Program-made: the position numbers and the translations under genes
Part shown: one piece after another, positions 26,528 through 35,395 of the stretch
Layout: the number at the start of each line of letters is the position of its first letter
Position numbering within the stretch: position 1 is the first letter of the stretch
The notes under the pieces: model-generated
The model's database searches: none
The model's input: only the letters and a program-made list of their open reading frames with translations
What the model was told of the DNA's origin: nothing
Source of the DNA: Tropicibacter sp. Alg240-R139
Lineage (GTDB): Bacteria; Pseudomonadota; Alphaproteobacteria; Rhodobacterales; Rhodobacteraceae
Direction: 5' to 3'
Length of the DNA: 64,000 nucleotides
NCBI RefSeq assembly: GCF_900537075.1
Contig: NZ_UNRA01000006.1
Location: forward strand, 124,001-188,000

Positions 26528-27337
26528 TCAGAAATCGATTTCGACACCAGGCAGATTGAGCGCCTTCATCATGTCACGCAATTCCTGGCGCGCCGCGATG
26601 TTCGAAATGTTAAGTTGCTTAACGCCAATGTCCTTGAGATCCAGCAGGGTCAGGCCACGTGGAAACAGCTCGCGAAAGATCACACGCTCGGAAAAACCGG
26701 GTGCGATGCGGAACCCGATGCGGTTGGACAGCATTTCGATCGCGCGCTGCATCTTTTCTTTGTTTACCATACGCTGAGTGCCGACTCGGTTGCGCACGAC
26801 AACCCAGTCGATGGGTTTCAGGCCTGCCTGTGCTCGCAGCTGCCGCGCGTTCCAGACCATTTCGGAATAAACCGACGGACCCAGGATCTTCTCGCCCAGT
26901 GGATCAATTCGCGCAAGCAGATCGAAATCCACAAAGCTATCGTTGAGCGGTGTGATCAGAGTATCGGCCAGCGAATGCGCCACTTGGCTCAGGCGGGTGT
27001 GCGAGCCGGGACAGTCGATCAGGATGAAATCACTATCGGCCTCCAGCCGGGACACGGCCGCCGACAAGCGGTGGTCATAGATGTTTTCGCCGGGTTTCAG
27101 CGAGGCTGGGTCGATCTCGGGCAGGTCATGAGTATGGGGCGTCGGTAGCTCAATACCTGCCTTGTTCAAAAAGCTTGCCCGGTTTTCAGAATAGCGCCCC
27201 AGGCTGCGTTGGCGCAGGTCCAGGTCCAGCGTGTTGACCTTGAACCCCATGCGGGCGAGCGCGGTCGCAACATGCATGGATACAGTGGATTTACCTGCGC
27301 CGCCTTTTTCATTTCCGACGACAATGATATGCGCCAT
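26528..27337 (-). CDS. mipZ: Division-plane positioning ATPase MipZ
   Basis: 269 residues, ParA/MinD-type ATPase. The deviant Walker A is NEKGGAGKSTVSMHVA (residues 8-23), followed by LDLDLRQRSLGRYSENR, ILIDCPGSHTRLSQVAHSLA (Walker B) and PLNDSFVDFDLLARIDP, then VVRNRVG. These are MipZ hallmarks. MipZ forms a gradient from the poles with ParB and keeps FtsZ from assembling there, in organisms without MinCD. It has its own promoter region of ~140 bases before the helicase. Confidence 0.92.
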   Translation of the reverse strand: MAHIIVVGNEKGGAGKSTVSMHVATALARMGFKVNTLDLDLRQRSLGRYSENRASFLNKAGIELPTPHTHDLPEIDPASLKPGENIYDHRLSAAVSRLEADSDFILIDCPGSHTRLSQVAHSLADTLITPLNDSFVDFDLLARIDPLGEKILGPSVYSEMVWNARQLRAQAGLKPIDWVVVRNRVGTQRMVNKEKMQRAIEMLSNRIGFRIAPGFSERVIFRELFPRGLTLLDLKDIGVKQLNISNIAARQELRDMMKALNLPGVEIDF

Positions 27338-27432
27338 GTGCCCCGTGTCCCTTGCTCCGCGAGGTTATCCTCGCGATTGTTGACGCCACTATATGTTGAG
27401 AAGAACACCATGAAAAGTGTTCTTGGGCATTG

Positions 27433-27462
27433 CCTGCTCAATCTATGGGTGGATTGAGCAGG
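27433..27462 (-). terminator. Hairpin after the helicase gene
   Basis: An 11-pair perfect stem (27433-27443 with 27452-27462, 8-base loop) lies 12 bases past the helicase stop on the minus strand. No U-tract follows, so it may protect the mRNA end rather than terminate by itself. Confidence 0.55.
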
Positions 27463-27473
27463 TCTGTATCACA

Positions 27474-29582
27474 TCACCCTTTGCGAGGTTTTCGCGGCTT
27501 GGCATCCCCGCCCTTGTTGGGGTTGTACCGTTTGCTGGAATCCATCGCGCGCGCTTTGTTCTTCTTGCTGTCCGGTTTTCCGGCCGGCGGCGGCGGGCCT
27601 TTGGGCTTTCCGCCGCGGGGCTTGTCAGCGGCTTTTCCGGCATAGGGTTTGGAGCCCGGTTTGGAGCCAGCCCGTTTCTTGGCTGGTTCCGCGACAATAC
27701 CCGGGCCACTGCGGTCGTCGGTCGAGCGCTTTTTGTATGGCGCATCACCGCTTTTCCCGGGGGTTCCAGCCTTGGGTTTTTTCCTGCGCGGCTCTGAGGC
27801 GTCGTTCCAATCAATTGGCGGAGTCGACCGGGCTGGTTTGTCGCTCTTGCCGGTACGCGGCTTGCGTCCCTCGTCCTTGTGGCCTTTGTCTTTCCACGCG
27901 GGACGTTCGGATTGACCATCACGATCCCGAGGGGCTCGGCGTTCACCGCGATCAGACCGATCCGGGCGTGGCTTGCCTTTGAAACTTGGACGCGGTGAAT
28001 TTGCAATATCGGGGGCCGAGGCGAGCTGTTTCAGCACCGCACCGGGCTCAAGTTCGGTCTTGCCATCGAGATTGGCAAGGAAGCCCGCGACGGCCTCTTG
28101 TTTCAGCTCAACAAAGGTTTCGCTTTGTTGCACGCGGATCGCACCGATGTCGTCCTTGGTCAGATCACCCGCCTTGCAGATCATCGGCAAATAGGTGCGG
28201 GGTTCGGCGCCAGCATCGTGACCGCCCGAGATTGAGAACCAGACGCTTGGGCCAAAGGCCGCACGCGGTTTCTGCTGTTTGCCTGCGTCCGCAGCGTTAA
28301 GCTCTTCGGGGGCGGAATGGCGCTCGTGGTACAGACGCAAATACGCAGCTGCGATCTGCTCCGGGCTGAACTGATCCATCAGTTTCTGAACGGGCGCCTG
28401 CTCGTTTTCGGAAACGGCTTCCTGCCATGCAGAGTCTGCCAGCATCCGCTCTTCATCGCGCAGTTTTACCTCGTCTGCCGAAGGCGCGTTGCACATCTCG
28501 GCAGTCAGTTTGGCGAACCGCAGAATACGTTGTGCTTTGGAACGCGCCTTGGGTGGCACGATTAACGCGCTGACGCCCTTGCGCCCGGCACGGCCGGTCC
28601 GACCTGAGCGGTGCAGCAGTGTTTCGTGGTTGTTGGGCAGTTCGGCGTGGACCACCAGATCCAAACCCGGCAGGTCGATCCCGCGCGCGGCCACGTCGGT
28701 GGCCACACAAACGCGGGCACGACCGTCGCGCATGGATTGCAGGGCGTTGGTACGCTCGGATTGGGTCAGCTCACCCGACAGGGCCACAACCGGGAAACCC
28801 CGGTTCGACAGGCGCGCGGTCAGGCGGGCAACCATGGCGCGGGTATTGGCAAAGATGATCGCGTTGGGGGCCTCGTAATACCGCAACACGTTGATTATCG
28901 CGTTCTCGGCGTCTTGAGGGGCCACGGACATCATCCGGTATTCGATGTCGGAATGCTGCGAGGTCTCGGCAACGGTTGTGACGCGTTCAGCATTATTTTG
29001 ATAGTTTTCGGCCAGTTTGGCGATGCCGCGGGGCACCGTGGCGGAAAACATCAGGGTGCGGCGGTCTTCGGGGCATTCGCCAAGGATGAATTCCAGATCT
29101 TCGGCAAAGCCCAGATCCAACATCTCGTCCGCTTCGTCCAGTACGACACCGCGCACCTGGCTCAGGTCGATCGAGCCGCGCATGATGTGGTCGCGCAGAC
29201 GTCCAGGAGTAGCGACAACGATATGCGAACCGCGCGACAAAGCGCGACGCTCGTCGCGCATGTCCATGCCGCCCACACAAGACGCTAGAAATGCACCCGC
29301 ACCGTTATACAGCCACGTCAGCTCGCGCTTCACCTGCAAGGCCAGCTCGCGGGTAGGGGCGATGATCAGGGCCAGAGGGGCATTGGCTTGCTGAAATGCT
29401 TCATCCTCACCCAACAGGGTGGGACCAAGCGCCAGGCCAAAGCCCACAGTCTTGCCCGATCCAGTCTGCGCGGACACCAGCAGATCACGGTCGTTGAGTT
29501 CAGGCTGCGTCACGGCCTCCTGCACTTGGGTCAGGGTTTCGTAACCGCGCTCTTTGAGCGCATCGGCAAGAACTTGTTTCAC
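27474..29582 (-). CDS. DEAD-box RNA helicase (DeaD/CsdA-like) with long basic tail
   Basis: 702 residues. Helicase motifs in order: Q-motif TLTQVQEAV, SAQTGSGKTVGFG (I), PTRELALQV (Ia), VATPGRLRDHI, VVLDEADEMLDLGF (II), FSATVPRG (III), IIFANTRAMVARL, VATDVAARGIDLPG and HRSGRTGRAGRKG (VI). Residues ~455-525 (VWFSISGGHDAGAEPRTYLP, GAIRVQQSETFVEL) are a DbpA-type RNA-binding domain. Residues ~540-702 are Lys/Arg/Pro/Gly rich and disordered, likely extra RNA contact. It sits downstream of rpmE, consistent with ribosome assembly or RNA turnover. Confidence 0.9.
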   Translation of the reverse strand: MKQVLADALKERGYETLTQVQEAVTQPELNDRDLLVSAQTGSGKTVGFGLALGPTLLGEDEAFQQANAPLALIIAPTRELALQVKRELTWLYNGAGAFLASCVGGMDMRDERRALSRGSHIVVATPGRLRDHIMRGSIDLSQVRGVVLDEADEMLDLGFAEDLEFILGECPEDRRTLMFSATVPRGIAKLAENYQNNAERVTTVAETSQHSDIEYRMMSVAPQDAENAIINVLRYYEAPNAIIFANTRAMVARLTARLSNRGFPVVALSGELTQSERTNALQSMRDGRARVCVATDVAARGIDLPGLDLVVHAELPNNHETLLHRSGRTGRAGRKGVSALIVPPKARSKAQRILRFAKLTAEMCNAPSADEVKLRDEERMLADSAWQEAVSENEQAPVQKLMDQFSPEQIAAAYLRLYHERHSAPEELNAADAGKQQKPRAAFGPSVWFSISGGHDAGAEPRTYLPMICKAGDLTKDDIGAIRVQQSETFVELKQEAVAGFLANLDGKTELEPGAVLKQLASAPDIANSPRPSFKGKPRPDRSDRGERRAPRDRDGQSERPAWKDKGHKDEGRKPRTGKSDKPARSTPPIDWNDASEPRRKKPKAGTPGKSGDAPYKKRSTDDRSGPGIVAEPAKKRAGSKPGSKPYAGKAADKPRGGKPKGPPPPAGKPDSKKNKARAMDSSKRYNPNKGGDAKPRKPRKG

Positions 29583-29629
29583 GGGGACGGCTTTCTCGCG
29601 GGCAGATCCCGCGCGGATGGGAGAGAATG

Positions 29630-29662
29630 AAAAAAGGCTGCCTTAGGCAAAAGGCAGCCTTT
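29630..29662 (-). terminator. Terminator after rpmE
   Basis: On the minus strand AAAGGCTGCC and GGCAGCCTTTTTT form a 10-pair stem ending in six T residues, 26 bases past the rpmE stop. It separates the ribosomal-protein operon from the helicase, which starts at 29582. Confidence 0.88.
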
Positions 29663-29687
29663 GGGGTCAAGTGAGGGTCGAGATGGC

Positions 29688-29909
29688 TTAGAAGCCCAGA
29701 CCTTCGTATTTCTTCTTGAACTTCGATACGCGGCCACCGGCGTCCAGCAGGCGGGTGTTGCCGCCGGTCCATGCCGGGTGAACCGAGGGGTCGATGTCCA
29801 GAGCCAGCTGGTCGCCTTCGGCGCCCCAAGTGGATTTCATCTGAACGACGGTGCCATCGGTCATCTTGACGTTGATGACGTGGTACTCGGGATGTGTATC
29901 TTTTTTCAT
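29688..29909 (-). CDS. rpmE: 50S ribosomal protein bL31
   Basis: 73 residues beginning [20 protein letters not shown] with the [20 protein letters not shown] stretch typical of alphaproteobacterial bL31. No CxxC zinc pair is present, so this is the zinc-independent form. It follows rplS by 11 bases and ends the operon at a strong terminator. Confidence 0.94.
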   Translation of the reverse strand: MKKDTHPEYHVINVKMTDGTVVQMKSTWGAEGDQLALDIDPSVHPAWTGGNTRLLDAGGRVSKFKKKYEGLGF

Positions 29910-29920
29910 GAGACCGATCC

Positions 29921-30304
29921 TTACGCCTGAGCGCCCGACTTGGGCTTGTAGTTGGAATCTTCTGCGATCCGTGCGGACTTACCACGGCGCGAGCGCAGGT
30001 AGTACAGCTTGGCGCGACGGACGCGACCACGGCGGACAACGGTGATGCTGTCGATGTTGGTCGAGTGCAGCGGGAACACACGTTCCACGCCTTCGCCGAA
30101 CGAAATCTTGCGAACGGTGAACGAACCGGCAATGCCCGAACCGTGTTTACGGCTGATGCAGACGCCTTCGTAGTTCTGAACACGGCTACGCGTGCCTTCG
30201 GTCACTTTGTAACCGACGCGAATGGTGTCACCGGCCTTGAAGTCGGGGATGTCTTTCCCCAGAGCGGCAACTTGTTCCGCCTCGAGTTGTGCGATCAGGT
30301 CCAT
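29921..30304 (-). CDS. rplS: 50S ribosomal protein bL19
   Basis: 127 residues. [15 protein letters not shown], then [40 protein letters not shown] and [20 protein letters not shown] are canonical bL19. An AGGAG (TAGTAGGAGACCTGCG before the ATG) supports the start. It closes the conserved rpsP-rimM-trmD-rplS series. Confidence 0.96.
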   Translation of the reverse strand: MDLIAQLEAEQVAALGKDIPDFKAGDTIRVGYKVTEGTRSRVQNYEGVCISRKHGSGIAGSFTVRKISFGEGVERVFPLHSTNIDSITVVRRGRVRRAKLYYLRSRRGKSARIAEDSNYKPKSGAQA

Positions 30305-30576
30305 CGCAGGTCTCCTACTATTGCTCGTGGTTGTTCCACGAAGATTTGGGCGCGGCCAGATAGCTCTTGGTCTTCATCGGGTTCCGCTTGCGCAGCCCGC
30401 CAGAGATCAGGTCGTCTGTTCCTTGAAGTTGACTGTTTGGCTACCGGTCCCATCGGTCGAAGAAGACATTCAGGGTGCTGTGGCAGAAACAGCCAAAAGC
30501 CCGGAGCGCACAGGGGCGATTCCAGACTTGGCGTCACTTACGTCTTTTGGGATGCAGGATCAACCCCCATTGGCGT
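30305..30576. other. rplS upstream region
   Basis: 272 bases between the methyltransferase stop and rplS. No convincing gene. A 19-codon frame on the minus strand (30318-30377, starting [11 protein letters not shown] and ending NNHEQ) stops 13 bases before the rplS start and could be a leader peptide, but nothing supports it beyond position. An rplS promoter may lie here. Confidence 0.35.
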
Positions 30577-31332
30577 TTAGTGCCTGATCACTAGTCCCTG
30601 ACCTGTGGGCAGTTCCAGCACGTTGTGTCCGCGTTCCGCCATGAACGCGTTTTCGGCGTGACGCTGTGCGGCGTAACCGGTCCAGCCATAGTCGTCAAAC
30701 ACGATCAAACCGCCCGGAACGACCTTGTCAAAGAGCGCCTCAAGGGCCGCGATTTCCGAAGCTGCCGAGTTCATGTCGATGTGCAAGAGCGCGATCTGTT
30801 CGGGGCAATCTTGTGCAAAGCTATCGGGCACCGTCCCACGCACGATGCGGGCGTTGGCGATTTCTGCGAACCGCTTTTGAACCACCTTGAGGATCGCGTC
30901 GGGGTCATCCTTGACGTCCCTCTCATACGCTTGGTTGGACCGTTTTTCCGAGTTCATTTCGTCAGGAATGCCCTCGTAGGTGTCGTAGAGGTAGAGCGTT
31001 TTGTCCAGGGTCTGGAATTGCAGATAGTCGGTGATGAAGGCAAAACAAAAGCCTTTCCAGACCCCACATTCCACGAAATCCCCCGGTAGGTGCAGCGTGT
31101 TCTGTGCAGCCCACAACAGCGTGTGCAACCGCCATGCCAACGACAGTTCTTGCTTGGTTTCGGCATTGCGCTTTAGCGTGTCGACGAACTTCTGATCTTC
31201 ACGAAAACCTGCGGCGCGTTGCAGGCCGATCAGGTTGTCCGAGGCAAACATCGGCCCGCAGAGTTCCTGTAGCGTTTTCAAGGCGTCGCGAAAACGTTCG
31301 CCGTCTTGTCCCTTTAGGCGACCGTAAAACAC
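30577..31332 (-). CDS. TylF/MycF-type O-methyltransferase family protein
   Basis: 251 residues. The SAM-binding core reads HLPGDFVECGVWKGFCFAFI, then YLYDTYEGIPDEMNSEKRSN, IRGT-like VRGTVPDSFAQDCPEQIALL, HIDMNSAASEIAALEALFDK and GGLIVFDDYGWTGYAAQR, matching macrocin-O-methyltransferase relatives. The usual sugar-methylation gene context is missing; it lies between trmD and rplS. Substrate unknown; it may modify a surface sugar or a ribosome-linked molecule. Confidence 0.8.
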   Translation of the reverse strand: MFYGRLKGQDGERFRDALKTLQELCGPMFASDNLIGLQRAAGFREDQKFVDTLKRNAETKQELSLAWRLHTLLWAAQNTLHLPGDFVECGVWKGFCFAFITDYLQFQTLDKTLYLYDTYEGIPDEMNSEKRSNQAYERDVKDDPDAILKVVQKRFAEIANARIVRGTVPDSFAQDCPEQIALLHIDMNSAASEIAALEALFDKVVPGGLIVFDDYGWTGYAAQRHAENAFMAERGHNVLELPTGQGLVIRH

Positions 31333-31400
31333 GCTGCTCTCCCTTGATCTTTTGGTTGGGAACAGTTCGACAGGGTCGAGCCAAAGGTGTCAAGCACGGC

Positions 31401-32201
31401 TTAGTCTTTGGCGGGCTTCTGGAGTGCATCCCACAGGTCGGGGCGACGGGTGCGGGTCAGCTCTTCGCTCTGGTCCTGGCGCCATTGTGCGACTTTGCCA
31501 TGATGACCGGACATCAGGACATCCGGGATCGGGCGGCCTTTCCATTCGGCGGGGCGGGTGTATTGGGGATGTTCCAGCAGGCCCGAGGAAAAGCTTTCTT
31601 CCTCGGTCGAGGCGGCGTTCCCCAGAACGTTGGGAATCAAACGAACGGTGGCGTCGATCAGGGCCTGCGCCGCGATCTCGCCGCCCGTCATGACGAAGTC
31701 GCCGAGACTGACCTCTTGAATGCCATAGTGTTCCAGAACCCGCTCATCGACGCCCTCAAAACGGCCGCAGAGCAGGGTAACCCCGTCAGCGCGTGCGAGA
31801 TTGCGCATCATTGGCTGATCCATACGTTTGCCACGCGGCGAGAGGTAGATGATTGGCCAATTGCCACGGACGCCTTCCATTGCATGTTCGATGGCGTTGC
31901 CCAACACGTCGGCGCGCAGAACCATGCCCGCGCCCCCGCCGGCGGGGGTGTCGTCGACATTGCGATGTTTACCGACTCCGAATTGGCGCAGGTCGATGGT
32001 TTCCAATTGCCACAGACCATCTTGCAGAGCCTTGCCGGTCAGGCTCTCTCCTAGCACGCCGGGAAAGGCCGAAGGAAAGAGGGTTAGGATCTTGGCCTTC
32101 CACACGCCGTGCAGATCCGGCGTGGCCGTGATCAGCTCGCGCGGTTTCAGGGTGGGGCGGATCGCCTTGCGGCCATGGGATTTTTGGGGTGCGTCGGTCA
32201 T
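31401..32201 (-). CDS. trmD: tRNA (guanine-N1)-methyltransferase
   Basis: 266 residues from the ATG at 32201. SPOUT-class features: KILTLFPSAFPGVLGESLTG, TPAGGGAGMVLRADVLG, IYLSPRGKRMDQ, LCGRFEGVDERVL and SLGDFVMTGGEIAAQALIDA (the SAM knot), then GLLEHPQYTRPAEW and VLMSGHHGKVAQWR. It methylates G37 of tRNAs with G36, preventing frameshifts. The N-terminal ~25 residues before the core are longer than in E. coli. Operon position is conserved. Confidence 0.95.
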   Translation of the reverse strand: MTDAPQKSHGRKAIRPTLKPRELITATPDLHGVWKAKILTLFPSAFPGVLGESLTGKALQDGLWQLETIDLRQFGVGKHRNVDDTPAGGGAGMVLRADVLGNAIEHAMEGVRGNWPIIYLSPRGKRMDQPMMRNLARADGVTLLCGRFEGVDERVLEHYGIQEVSLGDFVMTGGEIAAQALIDATVRLIPNVLGNAASTEEESFSSGLLEHPQYTRPAEWKGRPIPDVLMSGHHGKVAQWRQDQSEELTRTRRPDLWDALQKPAKD

Positions 32202-32342
32202 GTCAGAGTCATAGGCAAACTGTGGGGTCTGGGAAAGCCCGCGTGATCCAATTGTGTGCTTGCGCACGCTCGATGAGCGCCTGCGGCGCAGTGTGCGAGG
32301 CTCTGCCTCGCGCTCCGGGATACTTGGAGCCAGGTGAAGTTG

Positions 32343-32861
32343 TCAGAGAAGACCTTCGGGTAGGTCGACGATGATGCGGCCCGCGGCGAGGTCGACTGTA
32401 GGGACGGCTGCCAGCGTGAAGGGGAGGAGGGCCGTGCCCTTGATCCCTGGCCCCTCGATTTCGAGCAGGTCCGAAGCGCCGTGGTTTTGGACGGTTTTCA
32501 CGCGACCCAGTTGGGTGCCGCCGGTGTCGAAGACGGCAAGGCCCTTCAGGTCCGCGTGGTAGTACTCGTCGTCGGGCAGTGAGGGCAGTTGATCGCGGCG
32601 TGCAAAGAGGCGTGTGCCGCGCAGGTCGTCGCCTTGTTCCTTGGTCTCTACGTCGCCGATGTGGGCGGAAAAGCCATTCTTGATCGCGCGCGTCAGCAAG
32701 ATGGAATAGGATTTGGTACCGGTCTCATCCGTCAGCGGTGAATATGTTTCGATGTCTTCAGGGACCGCGCAGTAGGATTTGATCCGCACTTCGCCGCGTA
32801 CCCCGTAAGAGCCGACAATGGCGCCGACACAGACCAGTTCGTTATCGTTGGTATCGGACAT
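32343..32861 (-). CDS. rimM: 16S rRNA processing protein RimM
   Basis: 172 residues. The N-terminal [20 protein letters not shown] and the PRC-barrel half ([57 protein letters not shown]) are typical. RimM binds uS19 and helps mature the 30S head. It starts 6 bases after the bluB stop, an unusual insertion in the usual rpsP-rimM pair. Confidence 0.95.
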   Translation of the reverse strand: MSDTNDNELVCVGAIVGSYGVRGEVRIKSYCAVPEDIETYSPLTDETGTKSYSILLTRAIKNGFSAHIGDVETKEQGDDLRGTRLFARRDQLPSLPDDEYYHADLKGLAVFDTGGTQLGRVKTVQNHGASDLLEIEGPGIKGTALLPFTLAAVPTVDLAAGRIIVDLPEGLL

Positions 32862-32867
32862 GGGGCC

Positions 32868-33503
32868 TCAGCGGGTTTCGATGGGCAGTTGTGCGTGACG
32901 CTGTTCCCAGCCCTCGCGCTGCAATTCAGGTGTATCAGATATCTGTTCCGGCCAGCCAATGCAAAAATAGCCGATCAACTGCCAACTGGGGTCGGCATTG
33001 AGGTCGATTGCCAGTTGCTTGGGGTCAAGCACGGACACCCAGCCCAGTCCCAACCCTTCGGCGCGTAGGCGCAACCAGAAGAGGGTGGTGGCGGCCACGA
33101 CAGAATAGCGGCGCATTTCGGGCATGGTGCGGGCACCCAGGCCGTGGCCTTTGGGCGTGGCGTCGTCACAGTAGATGGCGAGGTGCACTGGGGCCTCTTG
33201 CATGCCCGAGAGTTTGAGCTTGCTGTAGTTTTGGGCCTGTTTGCCGGAATAGCCCGACAGGGCTTCGGCGTTGGCGGTGCAGAAGTTTTCCAGCGCGGCG
33301 GCACGGGCCGTCTCGGTTTTGATACGCAGGATGCGCCAAGGTTCCGACAACCCCACCGAAGGGGCCATGGAAAAGGCGTCGAGGCAACGCGCGAGCGTCG
33401 CCTCGTTCACCGGATCAGTGCGGAACCGACGCACGTCGCGCCGGAGCCGCATCAACAGGTCAAGCTGCGTGCGAAAATCGTCTGTGAAAGGCTGATCCTG
33501 CAC
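32868..33503 (-). CDS. bluB: 5,6-dimethylbenzimidazole synthase BluB
   Basis: 211 residues. The nitroreductase-like fold has the BluB signature RRDVRRFRTDPV, SMAPSVGLSEPWRILRIKTE, GYSGKQAQNYSKLKLSGMQE, and YSVVAATTLFWLRLRAEGLG, LGWVSVLDP. BluB destroys reduced FMN with oxygen to make the lower ligand of B12. It lies in the gap between rpsP and rimM, 14 bases after rpsP, so it is probably transcribed with ribosomal genes. cbiB and cobC are elsewhere in this window. Confidence 0.9.
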   Translation of the reverse strand: MQDQPFTDDFRTQLDLLMRLRRDVRRFRTDPVNEATLARCLDAFSMAPSVGLSEPWRILRIKTETARAAALENFCTANAEALSGYSGKQAQNYSKLKLSGMQEAPVHLAIYCDDATPKGHGLGARTMPEMRRYSVVAATTLFWLRLRAEGLGLGWVSVLDPKQLAIDLNADPSWQLIGYFCIGWPEQISDTPELQREGWEQRHAQLPIETR

Positions 33504-33517
33504 GCAGATTATCCCTA

Positions 33518-33877
33518 TTATTCAGTCGCTTCAGCGGCTTCAGCAGCCTTGGCGGCTTTCTCTTCGGCGCGTTCCTGGGCTTTTTTGCCGGGGGCGCCTT
33601 TCTTGGGGTTGCTGCGGTCCGCTTTTTCGCGGACGCCAGCTGCTTCCAGCATGCGAGCGATACGGTCGGTCGGCTGGGCGCCGTGGTCGAGCCAGTACTG
33701 AACGCGCTCCATGTTCATTTTCACGCGCTCTTCGCTGTCTTTGGGCAGCAGTGGGTTGTAGGTGCCCAGCTTTTCGATGAAGCGGCCGTCGCGCGGCATG
33801 CGGCTGTCAGCAGCCACGATGCGGTAGAAGGGACGCTTTTTCGAGCCGCCGCGGGCGAGACGAATTTTCATAGCCAT
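33518..33877 (-). CDS. rpsP: 30S ribosomal protein bS16
   Basis: 119 residues. [40 protein letters not shown] and [17 protein letters not shown] are canonical. It has an Ala/Glu/Lys-rich C-terminal tail of ~35 residues, common in alphaproteobacteria. It follows the chorismate mutase gene by 41 bases. Confidence 0.96.
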   Translation of the reverse strand: MAMKIRLARGGSKKRPFYRIVAADSRMPRDGRFIEKLGTYNPLLPKDSEERVKMNMERVQYWLDHGAQPTDRIARMLEAAGVREKADRSNPKKGAPGKKAQERAEEKAAKAAEAAEATE

Positions 33878-33918
33878 GGGTTTATCTCCTTTAGATGGCG
33901 TTAGCAGGCAAGAGCCTG

Positions 33919-34215
33919 TTATTCTTGGTGTTTCTTATGGTGTCGGATGACTTCCTGAATGATAAAATTCAGAAAAGCCTTGGCAAAATCGGGGTCCAGT
34001 TCGGCTTCTTTTGCCAGGTCTTCGAGGCGTTCGATCTGGGTCGCTTCGCGGGCTGGATCGGACGGGGGAAGGTCATGAGTCGCTTTCAGATGGCCCACCG
34101 CTTGGGTGTGCTTGAACCGCTCGCCAAGCGTGTAGACGAGGATCGCGTCGAGCCGGTCGATGCTGTCGCGGTGGTCTTTCAGCAGCTCGGCTGCGCGTGT
34201 CACGGGGTCAGTCAT
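33919..34215 (-). CDS. Chorismate mutase (AroQ type)
   Basis: 98 residues from the ATG at 34215, the length of AroQ-alpha mutases. [61 protein letters not shown] and [18 protein letters not shown] give the three-helix pattern with conserved Arg, Lys and Gln/Glu positions. It turns chorismate to prephenate for Phe/Tyr synthesis. Position between a GNAT and rpsP is common in roseobacters and otherwise unusual. A longer start at 34260 is not supported. Confidence 0.9.
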   Translation of the reverse strand: MTDPVTRAAELLKDHRDSIDRLDAILVYTLGERFKHTQAVGHLKATHDLPPSDPAREATQIERLEDLAKEAELDPDFAKAFLNFIIQEVIRHHKKHQE

Positions 34216-34327
34216 GATGGCCTCTGCGTTGCAACAAATTGGGTGAAATACGGGGTGCACAAGGCGTGCACCAAGCGTGCACTACCCGTGCACCGAAACG
34301 CCGCAGCAAAATGTTGGTTGGGCGTGT

Positions 34328-34855
34328 TCATTGACCGACCTCCAAAACCGGGTGCCGCCAGACCTGGCATGTTTTGCCCAACAACGCGCCTTCGCGCTCA
34401 TAGCTGGCCCCCAGACGGGTGGCGAGCGCTATGGAACGGTCGTTGCCGTGGGCGATGTAGCTCATCACGCCGTTCAGCCCCTGATGGCGGGCGGCAAAAT
34501 CGCGGGCGGCATGGGCGGCCTCGAATGCGTATCCTTTGCCTTCGGCCTCTTCCATCACGGTCCAGCCCAGTTCGGGCTCGTCCCAGCCGGGGGCATAGAT
34601 CATGCCCGCCCAGCCGATGAACGCGTCTGTTGCCTTGTTGGTTAGGTGCCAAAGGCCAAAACCGTTCAGTGTCCAGTGACCCAGACGTCTGACCAGCGAC
34701 TCCCAGCTTTCGGCAGCGGTCTTGGGACCGCCGACCATATGGCTGCGTTTCGTTTCAAAGAAGGCGGCCATGCGCGGCAGGTCGTCTGCATGCGGGGCAC
34801 GCAGGATCAGGCGCTGTGTTTCGATGGTGGGGACGTTGAGGTCGAGCGCGGTCAT
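34328..34855 (-). CDS. GNAT family acetyltransferase (RimJ/RimL-like)
   Basis: 175 residues. PTIETQRLILRAPHADDLPR at the N-terminus, then GFGLWHLTNKATDAFIGWAG, DEPELGWTVMEEAEGKGYAF (acetyl-CoA site) and VMSYIAHGNDRSIALATRLG are the Acetyltransf_3 pattern. It overlaps the next-upstream GNAT gene by ATGA and shares with it the order STPRL-like start, VGGP, SW, LGHW, ELGW and EGKGYA, so the two look like a tandem duplication. Substrate unknown. Confidence 0.86.
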   Translation of the reverse strand: MTALDLNVPTIETQRLILRAPHADDLPRMAAFFETKRSHMVGGPKTAAESWESLVRRLGHWTLNGFGLWHLTNKATDAFIGWAGMIYAPGWDEPELGWTVMEEAEGKGYAFEAAHAARDFAARHQGLNGVMSYIAHGNDRSIALATRLGASYEREGALLGKTCQVWRHPVLEVGQ

Positions 34856-35394
34856 GCGTAGGCCTCCATCCCGCCTGCGGCGAGAGCTTGCGGAGATGGG
34901 TGACGCCAGATTTCCAGCGCGCCGTGGCGTTCGTGCTCGTAGATGCCCTCGTAGGTCGCGCCCATGCGTTTGGCGACATTGCGGGAGCCTGCGTTTTCGG
35001 GGGCAACAAGGCTGATCGCGGTTTTCCAGCCCAAGGTGTCATAGGCGTATTCGCGCGCGGCCAACGCGGCCTCGGTCGCGTATCCTTTGCCCTCAAACCC
35101 GTTCATCAGGTCCCAGCCCAATTCGGGTTCGGGCCAGCCGTGGGGGAACCAGGGGCCGATGATGCCCGCCAATTCGCCGGTTTCGGTTTCTTCGACTGCC
35201 CAGCGGCCAAAGCCGCGCAGTTGCCAGTGGCCCAGTTCGGTGGCGAGTGCGCGCCAGCTTTGTTCGGCCGTCATCGGGCCGCCCACAAATTTCGACCGCT
35301 CGGACGCAAAGAAGTCCGTGAAGCTCGCGAAATCGCGGGCTTCCATCGGGCGCAGCGTCAGGCGCGGGGTCGATATGGTGGGGATCTGGATCAC
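34852..35394 (-). CDS. GNAT family acetyltransferase (RimJ/RimL-like), second copy
   Basis: 180 residues from a GTG at 35394, one base after the ffh stop, so translation is probably coupled to ffh. It reads IPTISTPRLTLRPMEARDFA, KFVGGPMTAEQSWRALATEL, GFGRWAVEETETGELAGIIG, EPELGWDLMNGFEGKGYATE and ISLVAPENAGSRNVAKRMGA. The last is the characteristic EN-x-x-S/R motif. Paralog of the following gene. Acceptor unknown; a ribosomal protein N-terminus is tempting from context but untested. Confidence 0.86.
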   Translation of the reverse strand: MIQIPTISTPRLTLRPMEARDFASFTDFFASERSKFVGGPMTAEQSWRALATELGHWQLRGFGRWAVEETETGELAGIIGPWFPHGWPEPELGWDLMNGFEGKGYATEAALAAREYAYDTLGWKTAISLVAPENAGSRNVAKRMGATYEGIYEHERHGALEIWRHPSPQALAAGGMEAYA

Positions 35395-35395
35395 G

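Noticed and set aside
30318-30377. 19-codon leader peptide before rplS
   Set aside because: Position is suggestive but there is no ribosome site, attenuator stem pair or sequence bias to support translation.
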